Below are positions 1 through 8,270 of a stretch of DNA of 64,000 nucleotides, piece after piece (the stretch's first letter is position 1; the number at the start of each line of letters is the position of its first letter). The position numbers and the translations under genes are program-made. Below the pieces are notes generated by a model. The model did not search any database, was not told the origin of the DNA, and saw only the letters and a list, made by a program, of their open reading frames with translations. The stretch is from Granulosicoccus sp045106195 (GTDB taxonomy: Bacteria > Pseudomonadota > Gammaproteobacteria > Granulosicoccales > Granulosicoccaceae): the NCBI GenBank assembly GCA_045106195.1, contig JBGCEH010000034.1, positions 62,001 through 126,000 of the forward strand, read 5' to 3'.

Positions 1-1953
1 GATAATCTGGTGTTCAAGCCAGTTGGCCAGAAACTGACTGGAAATTCGCAATGTCGCTCGATCTTCCATCAAACCGATATCGTTGATATCCGGAACCTTG
101 GAACATCCGACGCCCTGCTTGACCCAACGCACAACATAACCAAGAATACTCTGGGAATTGTTATCTAGCTCGTGCTGGATTTCTTCCGCAGAATAATTGC
201 GGCCCGGCTCGCTCAAGGGAATAACCAGAATATCGTCGACGCTGGCAGGCTTGCGGGTCTTCAGAGCGTTTTGCACATCGGCTACATTGATCTTGTGATA
301 ATGCATGGCATGCAGTGTCGCCGCAGTTGGTGAAGGTACCCAGGCGCAGTTGGCACCGGCTTCCAGATGTCCCTGCTTGATCTCGATCATGGCGGCCATG
401 TGATCGGGGATGGCCCACATGCCTTTACCAATCTGCGCATTGCCCTGTAGACCACAGGCAAGTCCGACATCGACATTATTGTCTTCATAAGCACCGAGCC
501 AGACAGAGCTCTTCATTTCGCCTTTGGGTACCATCGCTCCCGCATACATGCTTGTATGCATCTCGTCACCGGTACGATCAAGGAAGCCGGTGTTGATGAA
601 AATGACGCGTGTAGCAGCCGCCGCGATACAGTTTTTTAGATTGACCGACGTCCGCCGCTCCTCATCCATGATGCCAATCTTTAGCGTATTGGCCGCCAGA
701 CCGAGCGCGGATTCCACTCGTGAAAACAAGTCTGCCGAGAGTGCAACTTCTTCCGGACCATGCTGCTTTGGCTTGACGATATAAACACTGCCCGTTCGAG
801 AATTGCGGGTGTCGCCTTCGCCTTTTCGAAGGTCATGCATGGCACAAAGACTGGTCACCATAGCATCAACGTAGGTCTCTGGAACGGTGTGACCATTTTC
901 ATCAAGAACCACGTCAGTGAGCATATGCGCCCCGACGTTGCGAACCAGCAGCAGGCTCCTGCCCGGCAAGCTAAATTCCCTGCCCTGCATATCGGTATAG
1001 GTTCTGTCCGGGTTGAGAGCACGGGTTACAGTTCTGCCCGCCTTGACCAGCGTCTCCTGCAAATCACCCTTCATGAGTCCTAGCCAGTTGCGATAAACCA
1101 GTGCCTTGTCTTCGGCATCAACCGCAGCAACCGAGTCCTCACAATCCTGAATCGTCGTAAGCGCCGACTCCATAATGATGTCGCTCAAACCGGCTGCACT
1201 CGATTTGCCCACCTCTGTTGACGGATCAATAACGATCTGCATATGCAAGCCATTGTTCTTCAGTAAAACAGCTTCAGGTTTCGCAGCAGCGCCACGGTAC
1301 CCGACACATTGAGAAGGATCCTTCAATACTGTTTGTGCACCAGAGGCCAACGTAATTTGAAGCGCACCATCAACAATGCAATAAGCAGTGACATCCTGAT
1401 ACGCACCGTTACTTAGCGGTATGCACTCATTGAGCAGCTTGTTGGCGAATGCCACCACGCGTTCACCACGTACGGCGTTGTAACCTCCCGCGCGAGTCGC
1501 GCCATCCTCTTCCGGAATGGCATCCGTACCATACAACGCATCATAGAGACTGCCCCAGCGTGCATTGGCTGCGTTGAGCGCGTAACGTGCATTGTTCACT
1601 GGAACCACAAGTTGAGGGCCAGCGGTAATCGCAATCTCCTGATCCACTTGTGTAACATTGACGTTGAAGTCTGCCACTTCAGGTACCAGATAGCCGATTT
1701 CCTGCAGATAAGCTTTGTAGCTTGCCGCATCGATGGTGCCCGGATTAGCCTTGTGCCACGCGTCAAGTTTGGTCTGGAGCTCAGCCCGCTTATTCAGCAT
1801 GGCCTGATTAGCGCCAGACAAATCGCGAAAAATGGCAGACATCGCCGTGAAAAAGGAATCAGCCTCGATATTGGTACCTGGCAATGCCTCGTTAACAATA
1901 AAATCATGTAATGGCTGGGCTACGGTTAAACCGCCCGCGGTCTTGACGCTCAT
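1..1953 (-). CDS. glcB: Malate synthase G, 5' part (3' end beyond window)
   Basis: Condenses glyoxylate with acetyl-CoA to malate in the glyoxylate bypass or glycolate use; cytoplasmic. Reading the minus strand from the ATG at 1953 gives an uninterrupted frame of 651 codons that leaves the window at base 1. The family is usually about 720-730 residues, so roughly the last 75 are missing. Recognisable blocks include an N-terminal segment starting MSVKTAGGLTVAQPLHDF, the central GYRGAAAKPEAVLLKNNGLH stretch, and near the window edge MEDRATLRISSQ, which holds the Asp known as the catalytic base in E. coli GlcB (D631). The start is the first ATG of the frame and lies 284 bp from the divergent GH16 lipoprotein. 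No glc or ace partner is visible. Identification is firm; the C terminus cannot be judged. Confidence 0.95.
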   Translation of the reverse strand, partial: MSVKTAGGLTVAQPLHDFIVNEALPGTNIEADSFFTAMSAIFRDLSGANQAMLNKRAELQTKLDAWHKANPGTIDAASYKAYLQEIGYLVPEVADFNVNVTQVDQEIAITAGPQLVVPVNNARYALNAANARWGSLYDALYGTDAIPEEDGATRAGGYNAVRGERVVAFANKLLNECIPLSNGAYQDVTAYCIVDGALQITLASGAQTVLKDPSQCVGYRGAAAKPEAVLLKNNGLHMQIVIDPSTEVGKSSAAGLSDIIMESALTTIQDCEDSVAAVDAEDKALVYRNWLGLMKGDLQETLVKAGRTVTRALNPDRTYTDMQGREFSLPGRSLLLVRNVGAHMLTDVVLDENGHTVPETYVDAMVTSLCAMHDLRKGEGDTRNSRTGSVYIVKPKQHGPEEVALSADLFSRVESALGLAANTLKIGIMDEERRTSVNLKNCIAAAATRVIFINTGFLDRTGDEMHTSMYAGAMVPKGEMKSSVWLGAYEDNNVDVGLACGLQGNAQIGKGMWAIPDHMAAMIEIKQGHLEAGANCAWVPSPTAATLHAMHYHKINVADVQNALKTRKPASVDDILVIPLSEPGRNYSAEEIQHELDNNSQSILGYVVRWVKQGVGCSKVPDINDIGLMEDRATLRISSQFLANWLEHQII

Positions 1954-2116
1954 ATAAATTCCGGTGGGTAGATGCAGTTATTGAGAGAAATAACGCCATT
2001 GGGCCGTATTGTCACCGTGTATTGAATGATGACGAGGAGATCCAGCGGGCTGCCATTGGCAGGACTCTCAGCTTGATGACACGATGCCATCAAACCGCTG
2101 AATTTTACCAGAATCA

Positions 2117-2142
2117 ACACTTTGTCGTGAAGTGCAAAGTGT
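2117..2142. promoter_or_regulatory. Inverted repeat between glcB and the GH16 gene
   Basis: ACACTTTG (2117-2124) and CAAAGTGT (2135-2142) form a perfect 8-bp dyad with a 10-nt spacer. It lies about 95 bp upstream of the GH16 lipoprotein start and 165 bp upstream of glcB on the other strand. The size and position would suit a dimeric regulator binding site for either gene. No factor can be named. Confidence 0.4.
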
Positions 2143-2237
2143 GTCACATCCAAACTCCGACCTGGTACCGCAACTTTCCAGCTGTCTTGTTTACCATCCC
2201 AGTATTACCTTCATGCCCCAAGACGGAAATATTGACG

Positions 2238-3815
2238 ATGTCTCTTGCGTTTAGAATAATCCTCATTGCGTGTCTGGCTGCAGGGCTTGGCGCCTGCTCA
2301 TCCAGTTCTGATTCGCCAGACGGTCTGTCATCGATGCCGCAGGTTTCCGACCTTTCAAATGATGGTGAAAGCGAAGATGGTGACAGCGAAGAAAACGAAC
2401 TACCGGAACCGGTAATTCCAGAGCTTGACCCCGCCGCCGACCCTATTCCGGCACCCGATTCTGCCGATCCGTTTGGTTCACTGCTGGAGATTGATCCTGA
2501 AATGCCAGTGACAGGCGGCGGGCCGACGCAACCAAAAAACCTGCGCATCGATCTCGTGTCCAACGACTGGGCGGAATTCAGCTGGGCCCCTGCCAACGAC
2601 GATGGAGAAGTTGTGGAATATCGCATCAAACGCAGCGATGGCCACACCTACAGCATGCGAGCAGACCTGACGAGCACCAATGGTGGCACGCAGGCAGAGC
2701 TGGACAAGCAATGGGCAACCACCTCTTTCATCGATTGCAACTACACCCGCTTTTCGAACAGCATTCACAACTGCAACGTCCACGGTCCCAAGCCTGGTGA
2801 TATCTTCAGTTATGAAGTGACAGCGGTTGACAACGAAGGTAATGAATCAGCACCTTCCAACCCCATTACCATTAACTACCATCGGCCACAGAACGCACCG
2901 GTACCTTTGTATAAGGACCGCTACCTGGACGAATCCGGTTTCGCACAAAATCATGACTTGTCCAATCCAGCCTATTTTCTGGACAAGTTTACGCTGGTGT
3001 TCGAAGACGACTTCGATGGTACTGCCATCGATGAATCCCGCTGGAACACGCAGTTGGTTTGGGGCGATATGGAAGTCATCAACAACGAACAGCAGTACTT
3101 CGTGAATACACAACGCACACCCGACTTCGGATACAACCCGTTCAAACTCGAAAACTCCATACTGACTATCGAAGCTATTCCCACGCCCGATGAGCTGAAA
3201 GACAAACTGCCGCCCAAATGCAGCCTGATCAATGAAGCGAAACCGCCTTGCCTGTTTCTCTCGGGTGCCCTGGCCACACAGGATAAATTCAACATGACAT
3301 TCGGTTACGTTGAAGGACGCATGAAAACCGGCGATATTTCGGGGGCACTCTCCAGCTTTTATTTGTATCACCGCTACCCGGGTATCGGAGCAGAACGCAA
3401 TGCACCAGAGATCGATATCGTTGAATACCTTGGCGAGAATCCGTTTGGCGACGAAGATGCGTTTCAGACCTACCATTTCGATGATGTCAATACAGGCATC
3501 ACCCGATCATCCCCGACGATGAACGTCGAGAACCCGGATGGCTCGCTTTTCAGCGATGAGTTTCACACCTATGCCGTATTGTGGGAACCGCAACTGGTTA
3601 TCTGGTATATCGATGGTGAAGAGGTCAAGCGTATTTCAGGACCACAGGTTGGCGCGCGCGCCATGAACATCGTAACCTACCTTGTTACAGGCAGCGGATG
3701 GGCACCAACGCCAGACATCAATGGTCCTCTGCCGCTGATGTTTGAAATTGACTACATCAGAGCTTATCAGCGCGATGCTTACCTATCCAATGGCTTGTAC
3801 CCACCGCTTGATTGA
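2238..3815 (+). CDS. GH16 beta-glucanase-like lipoprotein with FnIII-like domain
   Basis: Predicted exported glycoside hydrolase of family 16, the family of laminarinases and other endo-beta-glucanases; the substrate is not proven. The chosen ATG at 2238 gives 525 residues and places a lipoprotein signal at the very N terminus (hydrophobic run then LGAC, lipid Cys at residue 20). The same frame is open 72 codons further upstream, but that stretch would bury the signal. After the Cys comes an acidic Ser/Asp/Glu/Pro linker, a fibronectin III-like domain at about residues 98-215, and the GH16 domain at about 250-515 with the catalytic motif EIDIVE at 391-396 (E391 nucleophile, E396 acid/base by family knowledge). 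It stands alone between the divergent glcB and a convergent VWA gene. It would suit attack on algal or fungal beta-glucans from the cell surface. Confidence 0.87.
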   Translation: MSLAFRIILIACLAAGLGACSSSSDSPDGLSSMPQVSDLSNDGESEDGDSEENELPEPVIPELDPAADPIPAPDSADPFGSLLEIDPEMPVTGGGPTQPKNLRIDLVSNDWAEFSWAPANDDGEVVEYRIKRSDGHTYSMRADLTSTNGGTQAELDKQWATTSFIDCNYTRFSNSIHNCNVHGPKPGDIFSYEVTAVDNEGNESAPSNPITINYHRPQNAPVPLYKDRYLDESGFAQNHDLSNPAYFLDKFTLVFEDDFDGTAIDESRWNTQLVWGDMEVINNEQQYFVNTQRTPDFGYNPFKLENSILTIEAIPTPDELKDKLPPKCSLINEAKPPCLFLSGALATQDKFNMTFGYVEGRMKTGDISGALSSFYLYHRYPGIGAERNAPEIDIVEYLGENPFGDEDAFQTYHFDDVNTGITRSSPTMNVENPDGSLFSDEFHTYAVLWEPQLVIWYIDGEEVKRISGPQVGARAMNIVTYLVTGSGWAPTPDINGPLPLMFEIDYIRAYQRDAYLSNGLYPPLD

Positions 3816-3876
3816 GACACCGTACCATCATCCCAGGACCCTGAGATCGTGCAAACACAGGCATCGTTCAGGAATA

Positions 3877-3908
3877 GTCATCCCCGAGAAAGCGCGGATC
3901 CATGCCAG
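3877..3908. repeat. Degenerate REP-like palindromic element
   Basis: The stretch beginning GTCATCCCCGAGAAAGCG and ending ATCCATGCCAG resembles the widespread proteobacterial intergenic element whose consensus runs approximately GTCATTCCCGCGAAAGCGGGAATCCA. The stem is imperfect here. It lies between the convergent ends of the GH16 and VWA genes, a usual place for such elements. A second, intact copy of the core is at 11874-11897. Confidence 0.45.
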
Positions 3909-3957
3909 ACACTGAATTACTGACAGCGCCTATTGAACGGTGGTACAGAAAAAGAAA

Positions 3958-4677
3958 CTAGTCTCCCATCTGCTGCAACAGCGCCTGTGCCTGTCCGGAG
4001 CCTTGCTTCTGTAGTTGCTGCAACGCTTGCCGCCCGCCTGCAGCGTAAGCTGCAACGGCATTCAGTAAATCACCCAGGGCTTTGGCTGATGATTTATCGA
4101 AGCGGCAATGTGCACCACCAGACAATGTCGCTATCTGTTTGAATGCATCACTCGCGGGGCTATGCGCACCTTCCTGAAAAATAAAGATTGGCATGTTCAA
4201 CAAGCGGCACTGCCCGGCAAGATTGCCCAGATGATCGACATCTTCCTCTACGCAATCGCCTATAAACACCAGCGCCTGCACAGGCGTCTGTCGGGCTTCC
4301 GCGATAGCGTGCTTCAGGATGCGATGTATCTGAGTCGTACCCGCCTGACAACTCACCTTGCGCATCATGCCGACTACCTGCTCGGCATTGCGTAACCACT
4401 TTGATGCCCGGCATTCATCGAAGCCCCGGTAGTACACCAACTGCACATCGAGCTCACCAATACCACGAGTATTGATAAACATATCATTCTGCAACGAGAT
4501 CGCCCTGTCCCACGTTCTTTGTCGGCTGGCAGTGGCATCCAGTGAAAAAACCAACCGGCCACGCCCCTGAACAACAGCTGACGGCGCGGTCTGCCTGACC
4601 GCCTGCAAAAAAGCATCGACCTCACCTCCGACATCAAGTTCGGTAGCTTTGGTCGACGTTACTTTTTTATCCGGCAT
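3958..4677 (-). CDS. VWA-domain protein
   Basis: A 239-residue cytoplasmic protein with a von Willebrand factor A fold. A MIDAS-like motif DATAS follows a hydrophobic strand (LVFSL), and later segments match VWA strands (VQLVYYRGF, ALVFIGDC, MPIFIFQEG). The C terminus is Gln-rich and ends LLQQMGD. No signal peptide or membrane segment is visible. The ATG at 4677 was preferred to one 48 bp upstream because the longer form would overlap the end of kbp; the chosen start leaves a 28-bp gap. It is probably co-transcribed with kbp. VWA proteins often act as metal-dependent adaptors, including in tellurite/stress (Ter) systems; the partner here is unknown. Confidence 0.7.
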   Translation of the reverse strand: MPDKKVTSTKATELDVGGEVDAFLQAVRQTAPSAVVQGRGRLVFSLDATASRQRTWDRAISLQNDMFINTRGIGELDVQLVYYRGFDECRASKWLRNAEQVVGMMRKVSCQAGTTQIHRILKHAIAEARQTPVQALVFIGDCVEEDVDHLGNLAGQCRLLNMPIFIFQEGAHSPASDAFKQIATLSGGAHCRFDKSSAKALGDLLNAVAAYAAGGRQALQQLQKQGSGQAQALLQQMGD

Positions 4678-4705
4678 TGCACATTTCTTAGGACGGGAAA
4701 ATTGC

Positions 4706-5149
4706 TCAGGCAGTCGAGCTTGCACCCGGTATACGAATTTTCTGACCAGGATAGATCAGATCAGCATCCTTGATGACTTCGCGATTTGCTTCGAAGATCG
4801 CTGTGTACGCCATAGCGTCACCCAGATACTCTTTGGCAATTTTTGACAGCGAGTCGCCAGACTTGACGGTGTAGTACAAGACTCCTGCCTCAGGTGCAGG
4901 CGCGTCGAGTCCAGACACATCAACATCCGTCACACCCTGAACATTACCGGCCATCAATACAGCCTTTTCCATTGCCTCGGCACTTGCAGCCTTGCCACTA
5001 AGCGATACTTTTCCTCCTTCATACGAGACATCCAGATCGCTGATACCAGGGTTGTCACTGTTCAGGGCATCCTTGATTTTAGAAGGTGCGTCATCTTCCG
5101 AATCAAATAATTTCTTGCCCATATCTTTCGCAAAATCGAATAGTCCCAT
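4706..5149 (-). CDS. kbp: BON-LysM protein, Kbp (YgaU) family
   Basis: A 147-residue protein with the architecture of E. coli Kbp/YgaU (149 residues): N-terminal MGLFDFAKDMGKKLFD, a BON domain at about residues 22-85, and a LysM domain at about 90-142 with YTVKSGDSLSKIAKEYLGD and a terminal YPGQKIRIP. E. coli Kbp is a cytoplasmic potassium-binding protein induced under salt stress, and there is no export signal here either. It precedes the VWA gene on the same strand by 28 bp, so the two probably form a small operon. The upstream gap contains a GTCAGCTGAC palindrome at 5204-5213. Family assignment is strong; the potassium role is carried over from E. coli. Confidence 0.88.
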   Translation of the reverse strand: MGLFDFAKDMGKKLFDSEDDAPSKIKDALNSDNPGISDLDVSYEGGKVSLSGKAASAEAMEKAVLMAGNVQGVTDVDVSGLDAPAPEAGVLYYTVKSGDSLSKIAKEYLGDAMAYTAIFEANREVIKDADLIYPGQKIRIPGASSTA

Positions 5150-5472
5150 GATTCATGCCTCAATGGTGTTTTAACAAAATATCCTGACAATCAATATCGA
5201 TCTGTCAGCTGACTGTCTAGTGTAAGAGGATTGGCTGTTTATTACCATGAATTATCTTACCAACGCACACGCCATATTGCCACTTCGTAAATCACCCGCA
5301 GCCCCGCTATATAAAGGATGTAAAGCATCGTCTGGCCTGACTACCGCCTTGTACCTATTCGTGAAACATTGTAGCGAGTAGAGTTTGCAGCGTAATAGCA
5401 GCCCGTTTTCGATGTCACGTCCAGCTGTAGGCACCTCCCAGCGACATCGTATTGAATGGGAGAATCAGGACC
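5150..5472. other. Intergenic region upstream of kbp
   Basis: This gap of about 320 bp holds no convincing gene. Near the kbp side there is a CTGACA/TGTCAG dyad (5184-5189 with 5203-5208) and an overlapping GTCAGCTGAC palindrome (5204-5213). Either could be an operator or part of the kbp leader. The 61-codon-class frames in this stretch have no ribosome site or recognisable sequence. A purine-rich GGGAGA then AGGA run at 5458-5470 precedes the frameshifted small gene. Confidence 0.4.
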
Positions 5473-5713
5473 ATGATCAAGTCACGCACATCGCTTGTTT
5501 CCCTGTTCATTACATCAGCTACCTTCGTGAGTCGTGGTGGTGGCACTACAGAGCAGGCTGGTGAGATCGCAAACACCGTTGGCGACCGCAACTGATGTTG
5601 TCTCCGAGGCCTCAGATGCAGTTGCTGATACCACTGGTGCCATCGGTGACGTTATCGATCCGGCAGCATGGCAGGACATCGAATCGAACTGGGATGAATA
5701 CACACGTACATAA
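5473..5713 (+). pseudogene. Frameshifted small secreted protein gene
   Basis: An ATG at 5473, preceded by AGGA and GGGAGA purine runs, opens a 40-codon frame (5473-5595) with a typical export signal: MIKSRTSL, then a hydrophobic core and a Gly-rich segment. It stops at a TGA. The +1 frame continues without a break from about 5585 to a TAA at 5711-5713 and reads sensibly: TDVVSEASDAVADTTGAIGD followed by VIDPAAWQDIESNWDEYTRT. Removing one base near 5587 would fuse both halves into one exported protein of about 79 residues. This looks like a recent frameshift or a sequencing error; programmed frameshifting is less likely. Function is unknown. It lies just before the convergent end of mtnA. Confidence 0.5.
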
Positions 5714-5734
5714 GGGAATGGCAACACGTAACAA

Positions 5735-6844
5735 CTACGCAGAGTGCCTGGGCTGCAAATCCGGAAACAACGCTGCCAGTGCCTCGGCTGACGGCTCGAC
5801 GACACCTCGCTCGGTGATCAGTCCGGTTACCAGCCTTGCTGGCGTCACATCAAACGCCGGGTTACCTACCGGAGAATCATCCGGGGGAACGGCAAGCTCT
5901 GACAGGCTGCCATCAGAAGCAAGACGACCCAGTTGCTGACGCACCTCTTCACCATTGCGTTCTTCTATGGGAATCTCTTTGACACCATCGGATACTGTCC
6001 AGTCGATAGTCGGTGAAGGCAATGCAACATAGAACGGCACCTGGTTGTCGAAGGCCGCCAAAGCTTTGAGATACGTGCCAATCTTGTTACAGACATCACC
6101 ACTGGCGGTGGTGCGATCTGTACCCACTATTACCATATCGACCTGACCATGCTGCATTAGATGTCCGCCAGCATTGTCGACAATATAAGTATGTGGCACG
6201 CCATGACTTCCCAACTCCCAGGCAGTGAGAGCACCCTGATTACGAGGTCGAGTCTCATCAACCCAGACATGCACATTCAGACCTGCATTAGCCGCGTGGT
6301 ACATCGGTGAGGTTGCAGTGCCCCAGTCTACGGTCGCCAGCCAGCCCGCGTTGCAGTGAGTCAGGATATTTACAGGGCTGTCGTCAGTTTTTTTATCAGC
6401 AATTGCACGCACAAGCTCAAGCCCGTTGAGCCCTATCTGACGATTGATTCCGACATCTTCATCAGCGATGGCAATGGCAAGCACTCTGGCCGCCGTAGCG
6501 CGATCGGCCGTGGCAATGGGTCGCAGGTGGTCACGCATTCTATCAAGCGCCCAACGCAGATTGATGGCGGTGGGTCTGGTGCAATGCAGCGCATCCCATG
6601 TGGCATCAATGGCTGCGTTCGAACTATCCCGCGCTACTGCCCTGGCCATCCCCCAGGCAGCGGTTGCCCCTATCAATGGAGCACCTCTGACCCACATGTC
6701 ACGAATGGCTGTGGCGAAATCCTCCGTGCTATCCAACGTTGCAATTTCGAATTTGTGCGGCAACCAGCGCTGATCGATGATGCTGATGGTGAAGTCTTTT
6801 TCATCGTGCCAGATAGAACGGTAATGTGTATTGCCTACTTTCAT
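5735..6844 (-). CDS. mtnA: S-methyl-5-thioribose-1-phosphate isomerase
   Basis: Converts methylthioribose-1-phosphate to methylthioribulose-1-phosphate in the salvage of methylthioadenosine-derived sulphur; cytoplasmic. The 369-residue protein has the eIF2B-like MtnA fold with the RGAPLIGATAAWG motif near residue 53, the catalytic Cys in THCNAG (C164) and the catalytic Asp in GTDRTTASGD (D243). The start ATG overlaps the stop of mtnK by 4 bp (ATGA), so the two are translationally coupled. With MtnK it performs the two steps after uptake of methylthioribose. MtnB, C, D and E-like genes are not in the window, so the fate of the product is open: the rest of the methionine cycle elsewhere, or an aldolase shunt. 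Confidence 0.95.
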   Translation of the reverse strand: MKVGNTHYRSIWHDEKDFTISIIDQRWLPHKFEIATLDSTEDFATAIRDMWVRGAPLIGATAAWGMARAVARDSSNAAIDATWDALHCTRPTAINLRWALDRMRDHLRPIATADRATAARVLAIAIADEDVGINRQIGLNGLELVRAIADKKTDDSPVNILTHCNAGWLATVDWGTATSPMYHAANAGLNVHVWVDETRPRNQGALTAWELGSHGVPHTYIVDNAGGHLMQHGQVDMVIVGTDRTTASGDVCNKIGTYLKALAAFDNQVPFYVALPSPTIDWTVSDGVKEIPIEERNGEEVRQQLGRLASDGSLSELAVPPDDSPVGNPAFDVTPARLVTGLITERGVVEPSAEALAALFPDLQPRHSA

Positions 6845-8124
6845 GTCATCACCTCAGTGGCGTTTGACGAGGCGGCTACCACAGCAATCAACTCACCAAC
6901 CGTTTTGATATGTGAGCGTTCGACAAGCAACTTGCGTGCAATCGTCAACCCCATGGATTCGCAACGTGCGCGTACAGTTGCATCTTCTATTTCATCGTAC
7001 TCGATGATATGTGCAAGCCCCAGAGTACGCCGGATTATTTCGCAACCACAGAATCCCATTGCATCTGTCCAGATATGATCAAGTTGCTCTGCCAGTGCTT
7101 GTTCTAGTGCATCATGATGACCTTGATCTTCGAACATCGATGCGGGGAACAGAATACCCGTCCTTTCATGGGTCCAGAGGTGCGAGAAACGTTGACCGAA
7201 CGTATTCCAGATATCTTCAACAACAGATAATATCCAATCACGATAAGCCTCTCTGTCATTATTTTCTGTGGCATAACCAGACTGTGCACACCACGCCATA
7301 ATGAAATTACCAATAAGCATGCCCACATCAAAACCCATGGGACCGTACAGCGCAAACTCCGGGTCGATGACAATGGCATCATCGGCACTCACCATCACTG
7401 ACCCAGTATGCAAGTCACCGTGCAGGAGAGTTTCAGCCCGCGAACAAAACGCTTGCTTCATCTGTTGTGCAGCACGTTTGGCAGCCACATCGCCGCGTAG
7501 CTGAGCTACCTGATTGTCCAGCTGAGGCGAGGTGTGCCGGTTCATGGGAGCATCGAAAAAAGGATCGGTAAACACCAGCGACTCGGTGATATCACACAAC
7601 GCCGTGTTTCCGGAGAACAACGCAACATCCTGTTTGCGCACCGCTGCATCCATACTGAAATCTGATCCTTTGAACAGGGTATTTGCGCAGAACGTCCCAA
7701 GCACAACCCCCAAACCGTTATGTTCGATGCCCTTTTGCAAGCTCTGACGCAAGATATGATGAGGCGACAGGAACTGCATGACGATCAAGGCCTGCTCTTC
7801 ATCAAAATGATAAATCGCAGGGACGCTACCGGGCGCGCGCGCCTCCTGTCGAATCAAAGCGTGGTATTCAAAAAAACTGCGCGATAAAGGTAACGGCCAG
7901 CTATCTCCAACAAGACGCACGTAAGGCAGTGCTTGCTTGACCACCACGGATCCCTTGTCAGACTCGACGATAAACACCAGATTAAGATTTCCGTCCCCGA
8001 CTTCGCGGACCCGCCAGGAAGCAAAATCATCACCTAGCCGTCGGGTGACGGCATCAACACCCGATAGCCTCGCTGGCAGCGAGTCGGTATCAAGGGGTTC
8101 ATAAGGTTGGGCTGTTGCGTTCAT
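6841..8124 (-). CDS. mtnK: S-methyl-5-thioribose kinase
   Basis: Phosphorylates methylthioribose at C1 with ATP, supplying the substrate of MtnA. The 427-residue protein belongs to the aminoglycoside phosphotransferase-like kinase fold: Gly-rich ATP loop VGDGNLNLVF near residue 42, VVKQALP with the ATP-binding Lys near 63, the Brenner-type catalytic motif HGDLHTGS (H235, D237) and metal-binding IDPEF (D254). It is the first gene of the mtnK-mtnA operon, and its stop overlaps the mtnA start by 4 bp. A good sigma-70 promoter lies upstream on the minus strand. The divergent transporter operon starts about 145 bp away, which supports a joint role in scavenging methylthioribose. Confidence 0.95.
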   Translation of the reverse strand: MNATAQPYEPLDTDSLPARLSGVDAVTRRLGDDFASWRVREVGDGNLNLVFIVESDKGSVVVKQALPYVRLVGDSWPLPLSRSFFEYHALIRQEARAPGSVPAIYHFDEEQALIVMQFLSPHHILRQSLQKGIEHNGLGVVLGTFCANTLFKGSDFSMDAAVRKQDVALFSGNTALCDITESLVFTDPFFDAPMNRHTSPQLDNQVAQLRGDVAAKRAAQQMKQAFCSRAETLLHGDLHTGSVMVSADDAIVIDPEFALYGPMGFDVGMLIGNFIMAWCAQSGYATENNDREAYRDWILSVVEDIWNTFGQRFSHLWTHERTGILFPASMFEDQGHHDALEQALAEQLDHIWTDAMGFCGCEIIRRTLGLAHIIEYDEIEDATVRARCESMGLTIARKLLVERSHIKTVGELIAVVAASSNATEVMT

Positions 8125-8178
8125 TGCATACTGCTCTAGATTAACTTGTCGGTCTTTTCTGAACTACCATCAACGATC

Positions 8179-8207
8179 ACGATAAGCAAGGTACGCGATA
8201 TTGTCAA
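8179..8207 (-). promoter_or_regulatory. Sigma-70 promoter of mtnK-mtnA
   Basis: On the minus strand the -35 box is TTGACA (8207-8202, perfect consensus), followed by a 17-nt spacer and TATCGT (8184-8179, four of six matches). The expected transcript starts near 8172, leaving a leader of about 48 nt. That is too short for a SAM riboswitch. Confidence 0.6.
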
Positions 8208-8213
8208 TTGAGC

Positions 8214-8243
8214 TTGACTTGCTCTGTCGTTCTGACCTACCGT
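8214..8243 (+). promoter_or_regulatory. Candidate promoter of the sugar ABC operon
   Basis: TTGACT (8214-8219) is followed after 18 nt by TACCGT (8238-8243), a weak -10. It is back to back with the mtnK promoter, the two -35 boxes being 6 bp apart, so one regulator could control both. Its predicted start point near 8250 lies after the ATG at 8247, which favours the downstream ATG at 8271 for the ATPase gene. Confidence 0.35.
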
Positions 8244-8270
8244 TAAATGATTCTCGCGGTAAGCACATCA

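Noticed and set aside
8125..8270. SAM-responsive riboswitch before mtnK
   Set aside because: The predicted leader is about 48 nt and lacks the conserved helices of any SAM riboswitch class known to me.
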